Notes: a model not told the origin generated them from the letters alone. Shown: positions 24,023 through 31,024, counted from the stretch's first letter. The stretch: DNA of 34,448 bases from an uncultured Collinsella sp. (GCA_902497025.1 CABVDJ010000024.1:1-34448), one strand, 5' to 3'. Numbers and translations: made by a program.

Positions 24023-24172
24023 CTAGCGAGTCTCTTTGTGCAGCGTGTGGTGACGGCACCAGGGGCAATACTTCTTGATCTCCATACGATCAGGCATGGT
24101 CGACTTGTTCTTGGTGGTCGTATAGTTGCGGCGCTTGCACTCAGTGCACGCAAGAGTAACTAGAGTACGCAT
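24023..24172 (-). CDS. rpmG: 50S ribosomal protein L33
   Basis: A 49-residue L33 read from an ATG preceded by AGGA. The product starts MRTLVTLACTECKRRNYTTT, continues KNKSTMPDRMEIKKYCPWC and ends RHHTLHKETR. The two CxxC pairs (CTEC and CPWC) bind zinc, so this is the zinc-containing form. It is the first gene after the promoter at 24218-24247 and lies directly before tRNA-Trp and secE. Confidence 0.97.
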   Translation of the reverse strand: MRTLVTLACTECKRRNYTTTKNKSTMPDRMEIKKYCPWCRHHTLHKETR

Positions 24173-24217
24173 GTATCCTGAACCTTTCATTTCCGCCCCG
24201 TACGGGCACGAGTTGTT

Positions 24218-24247
24218 ACTTTATCAGCTCCACGTAAGTGCTGTCAA
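24218..24247 (-). promoter_or_regulatory. Promoter of the rpmG-tRNA-Trp-secE-nusG operon
   Basis: On the minus strand, a consensus TTGACA (plus 24242-24247) is followed after 18 bases by TAAAGT (24218-24223). The sequence just upstream of the -35 (CTCGAGGTTTTCA) is nearly the same as before the tRNA-tuf promoter. The short 5' leader carries the palindrome CCCGTACGGG. Confidence 0.7.
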
Positions 24248-24392
24248 TGAAAACCTCGAGTCAATTGGTTCTCGGTGGATCCATTCATATTTGGAACACA
24301 TCAATGAAGCCATCGAGAGCTAATCGACGGTGCATCCAGGACCATTATCGATCCTCTCGACACCAGCAACGGCTCAATATCCATTGCAGAAA

Positions 24393-24424
24393 AGAACCCG
24401 GCACCCATATAAGTGCCGGGTTCT
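24393..24424 (-). terminator. Terminator of tuf
   Basis: AGAACCCGGCAC (24393-24404) and GTGCCGGGTTCT (24413-24424) form a perfect 12-bp stem. On the minus strand TTTTC follows. It ends the tRNA-tuf transcript about 30 bases after the tuf stop codon. Confidence 0.88.
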
Positions 24425-24451
24425 CTAAGTCAGCTATATCAAAGAGCTAAT

Positions 24452-25642
24452 TTACTCAATGATCGTGGAGACGATGCCCGAACCGACGGTGTGGCCACCC
24501 TCGCGGATAGCGAAGCGCAGGCCCTCCTCCATGGCGATCGGGTGGATGAGGTCGCCCTCGATGGTGATGTGGTCACCAGGCATAGCCATCTCGGTGCCCT
24601 CGGGGAGCTTGACCGTACCGGTAACGTCGGTGGTACGGAAGTAGAACTGAGGACGATAACCATCGAAGAACGGGGTGTGACGGCCGCCCTCCTCCTTGGT
24701 CAGAACGTAGATCTCGCCGGTGAACTTGGTGTGCGGGGTAACCGAACCGGGCTTGCAGAGAACCTGGCCGCGCTCGATGTCCTCACGCTTGATGCCGCGG
24801 AGCAGCAGACCGACGTTGTCGCCAGCCTCGCAGAAGTCCATGGACTTACGGAACATCTCGATACCGGTAACGACGGTGTTCTGGGTATCCTTGATGCCGA
24901 CGATCTCGACGGGCTCGTTGAGCTTGAGCTCACCGCGCTCGACACGGCCAGTAGCAACGGTACCACGGCCGGAGATGGTCATAACGTCCTCAACGGCCAT
25001 CAGGAACGGGAGGTCGTTGTTACGAGCAGGCGTCGGGATGTACTCGTCGACGGCCTTCATGAGCTCGCGAACGGCGTCCATCCACTTGGCGTCGCCCTCG
25101 AGAGCGCCCAGAGCGGAGCCACGGATGACGGGGATGTCGTCGCCGGGGAAATCGTACTCGGAGAGGAGCTCACGGGTCTCCATCTCGACGAGGTCGATGA
25201 GCTCGTCATCGTCGACCATGTCGCACTTGTTCAGGAAGACGACGATGTAGGGAACGCCGACCTGACGGGCGAGCAGGATGTGCTCGCGGGTCTGAGCCAT
25301 GGGGCCGTCGGTAGCAGCGATGACCAGGATAGCGCCGTCCATCTGAGCAGCGCCGGAGATCATGTTCTTGACGTAGTCAGCGTGGCCCGGGCAGTCAACG
25401 TGAGCGTAGTGACGGGCAGCGGTCTCGTACTCAACGTGGGAGACGGAAATCGTAATGCCGCGCTCGCGCTCCTCGGGAGCCTTGTCGATGTTCTCGAATG
25501 CAGTGAAGTCAGCCTTGCAGCCCTCGGTCTCGGAGAGAACCTTGGTGATGGCAGCGGTCAGCGTGGTCTTGCCGTGGTCGACGTGACCAATGGTGCCGAT
25601 GTTAACATGCGGCTTAGTGCGCTCAAACTTCTCTTTGGCCAT
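24452..25642 (-). CDS. tuf: Elongation factor Tu
   Basis: A 396-residue EF-Tu, the GTPase that delivers aminoacyl-tRNA to the ribosome. G1 is GHVDHGKTT (19-27), the effector loop follows with RGITI, G3 is DCPGH and G4 is NKCD. Domains 2 and 3 carry GRGTVATGRVERG and the C-terminal EGGHTVGSGIVSTI. The length equals the bacterial norm. GAGGAGGG lies four bases before ATG. The gene follows three tRNA genes and is expressed with them or after processing. Confidence 0.99.
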   Translation of the reverse strand: MAKEKFERTKPHVNIGTIGHVDHGKTTLTAAITKVLSETEGCKADFTAFENIDKAPEERERGITISVSHVEYETAARHYAHVDCPGHADYVKNMISGAAQMDGAILVIAATDGPMAQTREHILLARQVGVPYIVVFLNKCDMVDDDELIDLVEMETRELLSEYDFPGDDIPVIRGSALGALEGDAKWMDAVRELMKAVDEYIPTPARNNDLPFLMAVEDVMTISGRGTVATGRVERGELKLNEPVEIVGIKDTQNTVVTGIEMFRKSMDFCEAGDNVGLLLRGIKREDIERGQVLCKPGSVTPHTKFTGEIYVLTKEEGGRHTPFFDGYRPQFYFRTTDVTGTVKLPEGTEMAMPGDHITIEGDLIHPIAMEEGLRFAIREGGHTVGSGIVSTIIE

Positions 25643-25696
25643 AAAGCCCTCCTCTTAACAGGTCGTCCCCGGACGGGACTTTGCCTTTATACCATA

Positions 25697-25727
25697 GTGG
25701 CCTCTCAACATACTATTGAGAAGCCAC
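25697..25727 (-). promoter_or_regulatory. Hairpin in the tRNA-Met/tuf spacer
   Basis: GTGGCCTCTCAA (25697-25708) and TTGAGAAGCCAC (25716-25727) form a 12-bp stem, fully paired in the minus-strand transcript when one G-U wobble is counted. It follows tRNA-Met without a T-run, so it is more likely a processing or mRNA-stabilising stem than a terminator. Confidence 0.5.
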
Positions 25728-25741
25728 CGTGTTACCTATGG

Positions 25742-25815
25742 TAGCGGTGACTGGATTCGAACCAGTGACGCCACGGGTATGAACCGTGTGCTCTAACCAA
25801 CTGAGCTACACCGCC
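25742..25815 (-). tRNA. tRNA-Met (CAT), probably elongator
   Basis: A 74-base cloverleaf: acceptor GGCGGTG/CACCGCT with a G-U end pair, anticodon CAT in CACGGTTCATACCCGTG, T arm GGTTCGAATCC, discriminator A and encoded CCA. The lack of the C-A mismatch at the acceptor end argues against initiator tRNA. Confidence 0.93.
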
Positions 25816-25821
25816 GGATGG

Positions 25822-25894
25822 AGCCTGCAACCAGACTTGAACTGGTGACCTCTTCGTTACCAACGAAGTGCTCTACCGACTGAGCTATACAGGC
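25822..25894 (-). tRNA. tRNA-Thr (GGT)
   Basis: 73 bases with acceptor GCCTGTA/TGCAGGC, anticodon GGT in CTTCGTTGGTAACGAAG, T-loop GTTCAAGTC, discriminator T and encoded CCA. It is separated from tRNA-Met by only a few bases. Confidence 0.96.
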
Positions 25895-25904
25895 ACTTGA
25901 CGGG

Positions 25905-25986
25905 TGGGAGCTATAGGATTCGAACCTATGTAGGCAGAGCCAACGGGTTTACAGCCCGTCCCCATTAACCACTCGGGCAAACTCCC
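25905..25986 (-). tRNA. tRNA-Tyr (GTA)
   Basis: 82 bases with a long variable arm, as expected for tRNA-Tyr. The acceptor is GGGAGTT/AGCTCCC, the anticodon GTA in ACGGGCTGTAAACCCGT, and the discriminator A. The genome continues CCC, so the 3' CCA is not encoded, unlike its neighbours. It is the first tRNA after the promoter. Confidence 0.95.
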
Positions 25987-26048
25987 AATCGTTCAAGTAT
26001 CCGCAGGTCCTTTGGTCTTTTGGACCGCCGCCCCCGCGAACGAAGAAG

Positions 26049-26078
26049 ATAATACGATGCCACCTTGGGGGCTGTCAA
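26049..26078 (-). promoter_or_regulatory. Promoter of the tRNA-tuf operon
   Basis: On the minus strand, TTGACA (plus 26073-26078) and TATTAT (26049-26054) are 18 bases apart, and tRNA-Tyr begins about 60 bases further on. Just upstream of the -35 is CTAGAGGTTTTCG, nearly the same as before the rpmG promoter. Its presence argues against a protein gene here. Confidence 0.75.
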
Positions 26079-26293
26079 CGAAAACCTCTAGATACACGGT
26101 GCCGGGCGTATCTATATAGCCGTGACCTGCGGTTTTATTGAGTTTAGATATGAAGGACGGTGGTTTTGGATACTGAGGTGACGTTTCCCGAGGTAACACT
26201 TTGGTGTAGTGGAGTACACCTTCAGGATCGAACTTCGATAACGGCTTATTTGCACCTATATATAGGTCGAGATCGGGCTTCCACGCCACGATC

Positions 26294-26357
26294 GAGCGTG
26301 GATTATCTCCCACTTTTAGCGCGGCTCTAAGGCCAAAGTGGCAGATTATCCACGTTC
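26294..26357. repeat. Long imperfect hairpin repeat (TGGATTATCT type)
   Basis: Arms 26294-26316 and 26335-26357 match at 20 of 23 positions around an 18-base loop. The size is like that of the hairpins at 4060 and 8197, but the sequence differs. It lies just past the stop codon of the RpiR gene. Its right arm merges into the 22-base direct repeat at 26345-26366. Confidence 0.7.
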
Positions 26358-26366
26358 ATTCTCCAG
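26345..26366 (+). repeat. Left 22-base direct repeat bracketing the sugar module
   Basis: ATTATCCACGTTCATTCTCC plus AG matches the sequence at 30396-30417 at 20 of 22 positions in the same orientation. It sits on the outer side of the RpiR gene. Confidence 0.6.
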
Positions 26367-26389
26367 GCGAGAGAACTGTAAAGCCGCAA

Positions 26390-27223
26390 CTACTCGGGCC
26401 AGGCCAAAGTAGACCCATAGAGCGGCTCCCCCTTGGTGCAGGGGTAGCGACTCAAGTAACACGACGATAGCAAGTCGAAAAAATAAGTCATGGCGTATTT
26501 CGAATAAACGCCGAGTCGGTCAATTCCGTTTCCCGCATTACCAAGACGATATACACGGTCAAAAGACCTCGATTTGTCATCGTTGCTAAACGCAGTAATT
26601 AGAATCTTCCTGCCCGAACGGCAATCAAGATACTCACGCGCCTGTGACGCAAATAGCCCGGAGACCGATACGAGAATTATCAATGACTGCGAAGCGTCTC
26701 CCATGTTTTTCAATTCCGCGACGTTAGCCCCAGCAACTATGCGAACTATCTTGCCCGCATAAAACATTTCCTGCTGAAATCGTACGAGATTGGCGCTCAC
26801 ATTATTGGTGCACCAGATTTCAACGTTTTTATGGCCATCAATTTCGTCGACAAGATGCTTAATAGCGATATCGGACACGCCGCTTTCAACCTCAGCGAAC
26901 ATCTCGATCATGCGAACGTCGAGCTCTGCCCTGTACTCCTCGTAGCCAAATTCCTCCTCTCGATGGCTTAAGTCGCTTGGAAAGACTGACTGAGTAAATG
27001 ATTCTTTCAAATCGCTAAGAGACTGGTAGCCCAATCGATTGCAGAAACGACGAACAGCGGAACGGGTCACGAATGCATCGCGGGTTATTGCGGCAACATT
27101 GATTTCGCTCGAACGCCTAATGTGAGCGATGAGATATCGAGCGATGGCGGCATCGTTTGACCCAAACTCGCTGTTGATGATGGAGCTAATGCGATTGAGC
27201 ACATCGAAGTCATTGATATTCAC
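26390..27223 (-). CDS. MurR/RpiR-family transcriptional regulator
   Basis: A 277-residue sugar-responsive regulator. The N-terminal HTH_6 domain spans roughly residues 1-75, with DAAIARYLIAHIR and then FVTRSAVRRFCNRLGYQSLSDLKESF as the recognition helix region. A C-terminal SIS sugar-phosphate-binding domain follows (VEIWCTNNVSANLVRFQQEMFYAGKIV, LIILVSVSGLFASQAREYL, KILITAFSNDD), in which GlySer-type phosphate contacts are partly altered. I use a GTG start with AAAGAGGG five bases upstream. An ATG 39 bases earlier has no ribosome-binding site and lies inside the palindromic operator. It diverges from the GH1-PTS operon it probably controls. Its base composition looks lower in GC than its neighbours. 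Confidence 0.9.
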   Translation of the reverse strand: MNINDFDVLNRISSIINSEFGSNDAAIARYLIAHIRRSSEINVAAITRDAFVTRSAVRRFCNRLGYQSLSDLKESFTQSVFPSDLSHREEEFGYEEYRAELDVRMIEMFAEVESGVSDIAIKHLVDEIDGHKNVEIWCTNNVSANLVRFQQEMFYAGKIVRIVAGANVAELKNMGDASQSLIILVSVSGLFASQAREYLDCRSGRKILITAFSNDDKSRSFDRVYRLGNAGNGIDRLGVYSKYAMTYFFDLLSSCYLSRYPCTKGEPLYGSTLAWPE

Positions 27224-27254
27224 GTGATCCCTCTTTCCGCTCTCCTCGAAATCA

Positions 27255-27273
27255 TGATTCATTTATTGAATCA
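27255..27273. promoter_or_regulatory. Candidate RpiR operator, site 1
   Basis: TGATTCA (27255-27261) and TGAATCA (27267-27273) form a perfect 7-bp dyad with a five-base spacer, in the divergent intergenic region just upstream of the regulator's GTG. Confidence 0.55.
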
Positions 27274-27295
27274 AACAGCTTTGGTCGTTCTCCTA

Positions 27296-27307
27296 TGATT
27301 CAAATCA
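27296..27307. promoter_or_regulatory. Candidate RpiR operator, site 2
   Basis: TGATTCAAATCA is a 5-bp dyad that reuses the TGATT half-site of site 1. It overlaps the place where a -35 would lie for the CATAAT at 27325-27330, so binding would block the GH1 gene. Confidence 0.45.
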
Positions 27308-27374
27308 GTTGACGTCATCTTAATCATAATTCCGCCACACGTATCCACCGTGTTGAATGATGGAAAGGGGATTC

Positions 27375-28793
27375 ATGGGCAACGTGAACAACATGCCGTT
27401 TCTCTGGGGTTCCGCCACGGCGTCTTATCAGTGCGAGGGTGCCTGGAACGAAGACGGCAAAGGCCTTGGTGAGTGGGATTTCTTTAGCCACACAAGCAAT
27501 AAGAACATCAACCATGTTGACGGTGATGTATCTTGCGACTTCTACCATCGCTATGAAGAAGATATCCGCATGATGAAAGAAGGCGGACAAAACACCTATC
27601 GCTTCTCTCTTTCATGGAGTCGAATCATCCCCACCGGTATCGGCAAAGTGAATGAAGAGGGTATCGATTTTTATAATCGGGTCATTGATTGCTGCCTCGA
27701 AAATGGCATAGAGCCCAACGTTACGCTGTTCCATTACGATCTGCCATTCACGCTTGCTTGCAAAGGCGGATGGCTGAACAACGACATGGCAGAGTGGTTC
27801 TGCAAATACGCCAAGATTTGCTTTGAGCGCTTTGGAGACCGCGTCAAAATCTGGGCTACCGTTAACGAGCCGCATTTCTACAGCTACTGCGTAAACATGT
27901 TGGGCAACTATCCCCCCAATCGATCGCTCGATGTTCAGTCGTACATGCAGTTTCAGTACAACCTGATGCGCGCAAGCGCACTCGCAGTCCGAGCATATCG
28001 TCAAATGGGCTACGACGGCATCATCGGCGCCGTCCACGATGGCGGCGTTGTCGAACTCGACCCGGCAACCGAGCACCCCGATGACGTATTTCGATACGCA
28101 GACTTTTTCGCCAATCGCATGATTCTGGCACCAGCGCTTCAGGGTCAACTGCCGCCAGAAATGGACGAAATCCTTGAAAAACTTGGCGTCTCGCTCTATC
28201 GATCCCCAAATGACGTAGAAGAATTCAGCGACGGTAAAGTCGATTTTATTGGACTCAACGTGTATTGCCGAGAGTATGTAACCGACTGGCACGGTGGAGA
28301 GCTTGCCGTTTCGGCGAACAATAAGGGCGGTTCGAGCAAAAAGGTCGAAGGAAAATGCATTGCGCCCTTGTTTGAAAGCGCCCGCGACAGCAATGTTCCC
28401 CGCAATAAATGGGGCCGCGAAATACTCCCAAGTTGCATGTATTCAACCATCATGGATGTCCACGAGCGCTATGACGCGCCCCGCATCTTTATTACGGAAA
28501 ACGGACATGGCGCCTATGAGCAACCAGACGCAGACGGAATGATCCACGATGATGACCGCATCGAGCTTCTGGGCCAGTTCATCGAGCACATGATGAGGGC
28601 TAAGCGCGACGGCGCGCGCGTTGAGGGCTACTACCTCTGGTCGACGATGGATCTGTATAGCTGGATCAACGGCTACGAAAAACGATACGGACTTGTCCAT
28701 ATCGACTTCGAGAACAATCTGGAGCGCACCCCCAAAAAGAGCTGGTATTGGTACCGAGACCTTATCTCGAAGTATCAGGAGCAGGAAGGTTAG
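27375..28793 (+). CDS. GH1 6-phospho-beta-glycosidase
   Basis: A 472-residue cytoplasmic retaining glycosidase that splits phosphorylated beta-disaccharides or aryl-glucosides brought in by the PTS. FLWGSATASYQCEGAW marks the start of the GH1 barrel. TVNEP supplies acid/base Glu165, and ITENG the nucleophile Glu375. The end reads MDLYSWINGYEKRYGLVHID. The Ser, Lys and Tyr of this segment match the phosphate-binding set of 6-phospho-beta-galactosidase LacG, so a 6-phospho substrate is likely, while glucoside versus galactoside is not decided. GGAAAGGGG precedes the ATG I chose. An ATG 18 bases earlier overlaps the ribosome-binding site. It is followed after nine bases by the IIBC gene. Confidence 0.94.
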   Translation: MGNVNNMPFLWGSATASYQCEGAWNEDGKGLGEWDFFSHTSNKNINHVDGDVSCDFYHRYEEDIRMMKEGGQNTYRFSLSWSRIIPTGIGKVNEEGIDFYNRVIDCCLENGIEPNVTLFHYDLPFTLACKGGWLNNDMAEWFCKYAKICFERFGDRVKIWATVNEPHFYSYCVNMLGNYPPNRSLDVQSYMQFQYNLMRASALAVRAYRQMGYDGIIGAVHDGGVVELDPATEHPDDVFRYADFFANRMILAPALQGQLPPEMDEILEKLGVSLYRSPNDVEEFSDGKVDFIGLNVYCREYVTDWHGGELAVSANNKGGSSKKVEGKCIAPLFESARDSNVPRNKWGREILPSCMYSTIMDVHERYDAPRIFITENGHGAYEQPDADGMIHDDDRIELLGQFIEHMMRAKRDGARVEGYYLWSTMDLYSWINGYEKRYGLVHIDFENNLERTPKKSWYWYRDLISKYQEQEG

Positions 28794-28802
28794 GAGAAAG
28801 AG

Positions 28803-30203
28803 ATGAAATATCAGGCAATGTCCGAAACAGTCCTAAAGGCTGTTGGCGGCAAAGAGAACATTACATCGGTAACTCATTGTGCGACGCGCCTTCGCATCGA
28901 CGCACGAGACACCTCGATCATCGATCTCCAGCTCGCCAAATCGGCCGACCAGGCGCTCGGGGCAGTAGTCAGCGGTGGCCAGCTTCAGGTGATCATCGGC
29001 CCCAACGTCACCGAGGCTTACAACGACTTCCTCGACTTCGCGGGAATCGAAGTCGGCGGTGGCACGGTTGCCGACGATGCCCAAACCGCCAAAGACCTTG
29101 CAGAAGGCATTAAAAGCGGTAACACCGCCATGGGCTTGATTGAGAAATTCGGGAACGTCTCTGCACAGGTATTCATGCCCATCGTCCCGGCGCTCATCGT
29201 TGGCGGACTCATTCTTTCGATCAAGAATCTCCTGGTCAATTATTGTGGATTGAGCACCGATAGCGGAACCGCCCAGGTTCTGCTGGCGATCTTCAGCGCC
29301 TCATTTAGCTTCCTGCCCGTTTACCTCGGCTATCAGCTCGCCGCCGTCATGAAGATGCAGCCTATCATGGGCGCACTGCTGGGCGCAATCATGATTAGCT
29401 CGTCTATTAGCGGTGCTGAGGGTCTCGACTTTCTTGGCATCCCCATCCCGACGAATGACTACTCGAGCACGGTGGTGCCAATCGTACTGGGCGTTGTGTT
29501 CATGTACTTTGTTGATCGCGGTCTTCAGAAAATCATCCCCGACATTACCAAACTGTTCTTGAAGCCGCTGCTCACCATGTTCATCGTCGTGCCTGTTGAG
29601 CTGATTATCCTCGGCCCCGCCGGCAGCATGATGGGCTACGCGCTGAGTGATGCCGCCACGTGGCTCATGGATAACGTGGCATTTATCGCTACTCCAATCC
29701 TTGCAGCCCTTAACCCCTATTTTGTCATGCTCGGTCTTGATAAGGCCTACATCGCGATCGAAGTTACGAGCTTGGCGCAGCTCGGCTGGGCGCCCATCAT
29801 CTTTGGCTTCATCTCAAACCTCTGCATTGGCGGCACGAGTCTCGCCTTGGCAACTGCAATGAAAGGCAACAAGGAGAAGAGAGGTATGGTCACCACGGTT
29901 GCCGTCACCGCACTCTGTGGTGTAACTGAGCCCGCATTTTACGGCTGCCTCATCGAGCGTCCCCGCCTGCTTGTCGGCACGGCAATCGGCGCCCTCTGCG
30001 CGGGACTCCCTGCAGGTATCTTCGTCCTGAAGGAGTATGTTGCGGGAGCATGCCCCGGTCTTCTTTCTGCGCTGATCTTTATCGCTCCCGATGGATCCAT
30101 GGGCAACTTCGTACTGGCGTGCGTTGTCGCCGTCATCGCCATCGTCGTCTCGTTCATCGCTGCACGCGTGATCATCAAGAAGAATCCCAACTATATTGAG
30201 TAG
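28803..30203 (+). CDS. PTS beta-glucoside-type IIBC transporter lacking IIA
   Basis: A 466-residue sugar permease. The IIB domain (about residues 1-80) has the phosphorylated Cys26 in SVTHCATRLRI. The IIC domain (from about residue 110) has ten or so membrane spans and the substrate-binding GVTEPAFYG motif near residue 375. Bgl-type permeases often carry a C-terminal IIA; here the protein ends with KKNPNYIE and has none, and no IIA gene lies nearby, so a shared EIIA such as the one at 9.4 kb must donate phosphate. The ribosome-binding site AGGAGA overlaps the GH1 stop codon. It phosphorylates a beta-glycoside on entry, for the GH1 enzyme to cut. Confidence 0.94.
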   Translation: MKYQAMSETVLKAVGGKENITSVTHCATRLRIDARDTSIIDLQLAKSADQALGAVVSGGQLQVIIGPNVTEAYNDFLDFAGIEVGGGTVADDAQTAKDLAEGIKSGNTAMGLIEKFGNVSAQVFMPIVPALIVGGLILSIKNLLVNYCGLSTDSGTAQVLLAIFSASFSFLPVYLGYQLAAVMKMQPIMGALLGAIMISSSISGAEGLDFLGIPIPTNDYSSTVVPIVLGVVFMYFVDRGLQKIIPDITKLFLKPLLTMFIVVPVELIILGPAGSMMGYALSDAATWLMDNVAFIATPILAALNPYFVMLGLDKAYIAIEVTSLAQLGWAPIIFGFISNLCIGGTSLALATAMKGNKEKRGMVTTVAVTALCGVTEPAFYGCLIERPRLLVGTAIGALCAGLPAGIFVLKEYVAGACPGLLSALIFIAPDGSMGNFVLACVVAVIAIVVSFIAARVIIKKNPNYIE

Positions 30204-30305
30204 ATGCCCGCTGCTTGCATTGGGGACATCCTCGGCAGACCATTAGCAAGAACCCAAGAAGTCCCTTAGGAGCTCGATTAATCCATTCGGATTCCTCAGG
30301 CACAA

Positions 30306-30345
30306 ACGACCCCGATTCCACAATGAAATCGGGGTCGTCGTTTCT
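30306..30345 (+). terminator. Terminator of the GH1-PTS operon
   Basis: ACGACCCCGATT (30306-30317) pairs perfectly with AATCGGGGTCGT (30327-30338), followed by CGTTTCT. It lies about 100 bases after the IIBC stop codon. Confidence 0.75.
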
Positions 30346-30395
30346 AAAGCCTTCGATAGACAATCGGTGTTTACCTTAGCTCCCTATCCAAGTTA

Positions 30396-30417
30396 ATTAT
30401 CCACGCTCGTTCTCCAG
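30396..30417 (+). repeat. Right 22-base direct repeat bracketing the sugar module
   Basis: ATTATCCACGCTCGTTCTCC plus AG matches 26345-26366 at 20 of 22 positions. ATCCACGCTCG occurs again at 30452-30462 and, on the minus strand, in the arm of the hairpin at 26294. Confidence 0.6.
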
Positions 30418-30496
30418 TCGGAAGATTTTCTTCGCTCGCGTGTCCAGAAATCCACGCTCGAGCAGAACATCCAGGTCCGCACCCGCCCTTGTCTCG

Positions 30497-30621
30497 ATCT
30501 GTAACAGCAAGAGGCCTATTCCGCTTCTACATGTTACAGATCAAGATATTCCTAAAACACCCTAAGTTTCATCTCAATCTGTAACAGTTAGATGCCAAAT
30601 ATCGGTCTTGGTGTTACAGAT
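30497..30621. repeat. Two ATCTGTAACA palindromes 80 bases apart
   Basis: ATCTGTAACA and TGTTACAGAT bound two elements of exactly 45 bases (30497-30541 and 30577-30621). With one more base outward, both form 11-bp arms: the outer pair is G-C in the first and A-T in the second, a compensated change. The inner 25 bases differ between copies. Confidence 0.8.
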
Positions 30622-30696
30622 TTAGACAAACTGGAGGACGAGACAAACCAAAAACGGGATGGGCGCTAACCTGATGGCGCGCCACCTAAATAGAAA

Positions 30697-30727
30697 CGGG
30701 CTCTGTCCCATATAGAGACAGAGCCCG
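30697..30727 (-). terminator. Terminator of tRNA-Thr(TGT)
   Basis: CGGGCTCTGTC (30697-30707) and GACAGAGCCCG (30717-30727) form a perfect 11-bp stem. On the minus strand TTTCTATTT follows, directly after the tRNA gene. Confidence 0.82.
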
Positions 30728-30739
30728 AAACTCTCATGG

Positions 30740-30811
30740 AGCCAGTGACAGGAATCGAACCTGCAACCCACTGATTACAAATCAGTTGCGCTACCGTTGC
30801 GCCACACTGGC
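30740..30811 (-). tRNA. tRNA-Thr (TGT)
   Basis: 72 bases with acceptor GCCAGTG/CACTGGC, anticodon TGT in ACTGATTTGTAATCAGT, T arm GGTTCGATTCC, discriminator T and encoded CCA. A single-gene transcript, and a possible landing site for the neighbouring accessory genes. Confidence 0.96.
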
Positions 30812-30841
30812 ACACTTGGCGCTTTCGCGCGAAGCCTGTTA

Positions 30842-30870
30842 AGAATAATGGAATTGCGGACGGGGCGCAA
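30842..30870 (-). promoter_or_regulatory. Candidate promoter of tRNA-Thr(TGT)
   Basis: On the minus strand, TTGCGC (plus 30865-30870) and TATTCT (30842-30847) are spaced by 17 bases, about 30 bases before the tRNA. A second AT-rich element (TATAAC) further upstream is an alternative. Confidence 0.45.
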
Positions 30871-30964
30871 CAGGCCGCACGGCGTTATATAAATATGCAA
30901 AATCCAGCAACAGCGCGTACCAGGCCCGTTCATTTCTGTCAGTGCGCCCTCAATCTTAAAACCA

Positions 30965-31024
30965 TTCGCCAGAACGAATAGTTTTAATTACAATTGGCTA
31001 TATAAAACTATTCGTTCTGGCGAA
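30965..31024. promoter_or_regulatory. Perfect 22-bp inverted repeat over the HTH-kinase promoter
   Basis: Arms 30965-30986 and 31003-31024 are exact reverse complements (left arm begins TTCGCCAGAACGAATAG), with a 16-base AT-rich spacer. A TATATAAAA stretch that could be the -10 element spans the spacer and right arm. The right arm ends against the GAAGGG ribosome-binding site of the HTH-kinase gene. This is the layout of a tight autoregulatory operator, though a terminal repeat of a small mobile element is possible. Confidence 0.8.

Larger units (their letters stand above)
25987..26389. other. 403-base gap between tRNA-Tyr and the RpiR gene
   Basis: It holds the tRNA operon leader (including a GGTCC/GGACC hairpin near 26005-26028), the promoter, then an AT-rich stretch, and the hairpin repeat at 26294-26357. 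A 106-codon open frame on the minus strand runs through the promoter and shows no recognisable domain, so no gene is called. Confidence 0.6.
30204..30736. other. 533-base gap rich in repeats, no gene
   Basis: After the operon terminator this stretch holds the right copy of the 22-base direct repeat, a second ATCCACGCTCG at 30452-30462, two ATCTGTAACA/TGTTACAGAT palindromes and the tRNA-Thr terminator. No open frame here looks like a gene. Confidence 0.7.

Noticed and set aside
24413..25744. 443-codon open frame opposite tuf
   Set aside because: Shadow of EF-Tu.
25993..26313. 106-codon open frame on the minus strand before the tRNA operon
   Set aside because: It has no recognisable domain, contains the tRNA-tuf promoter (TTGACA-18-TATTAT) and begins inside a hairpin repeat.
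30965..31024. The 22-bp inverted repeat as an ordinary terminator
   Set aside because: It lies upstream of a gene, has an AT-rich 16-base spacer with a -10-like element, and no T-run follows.
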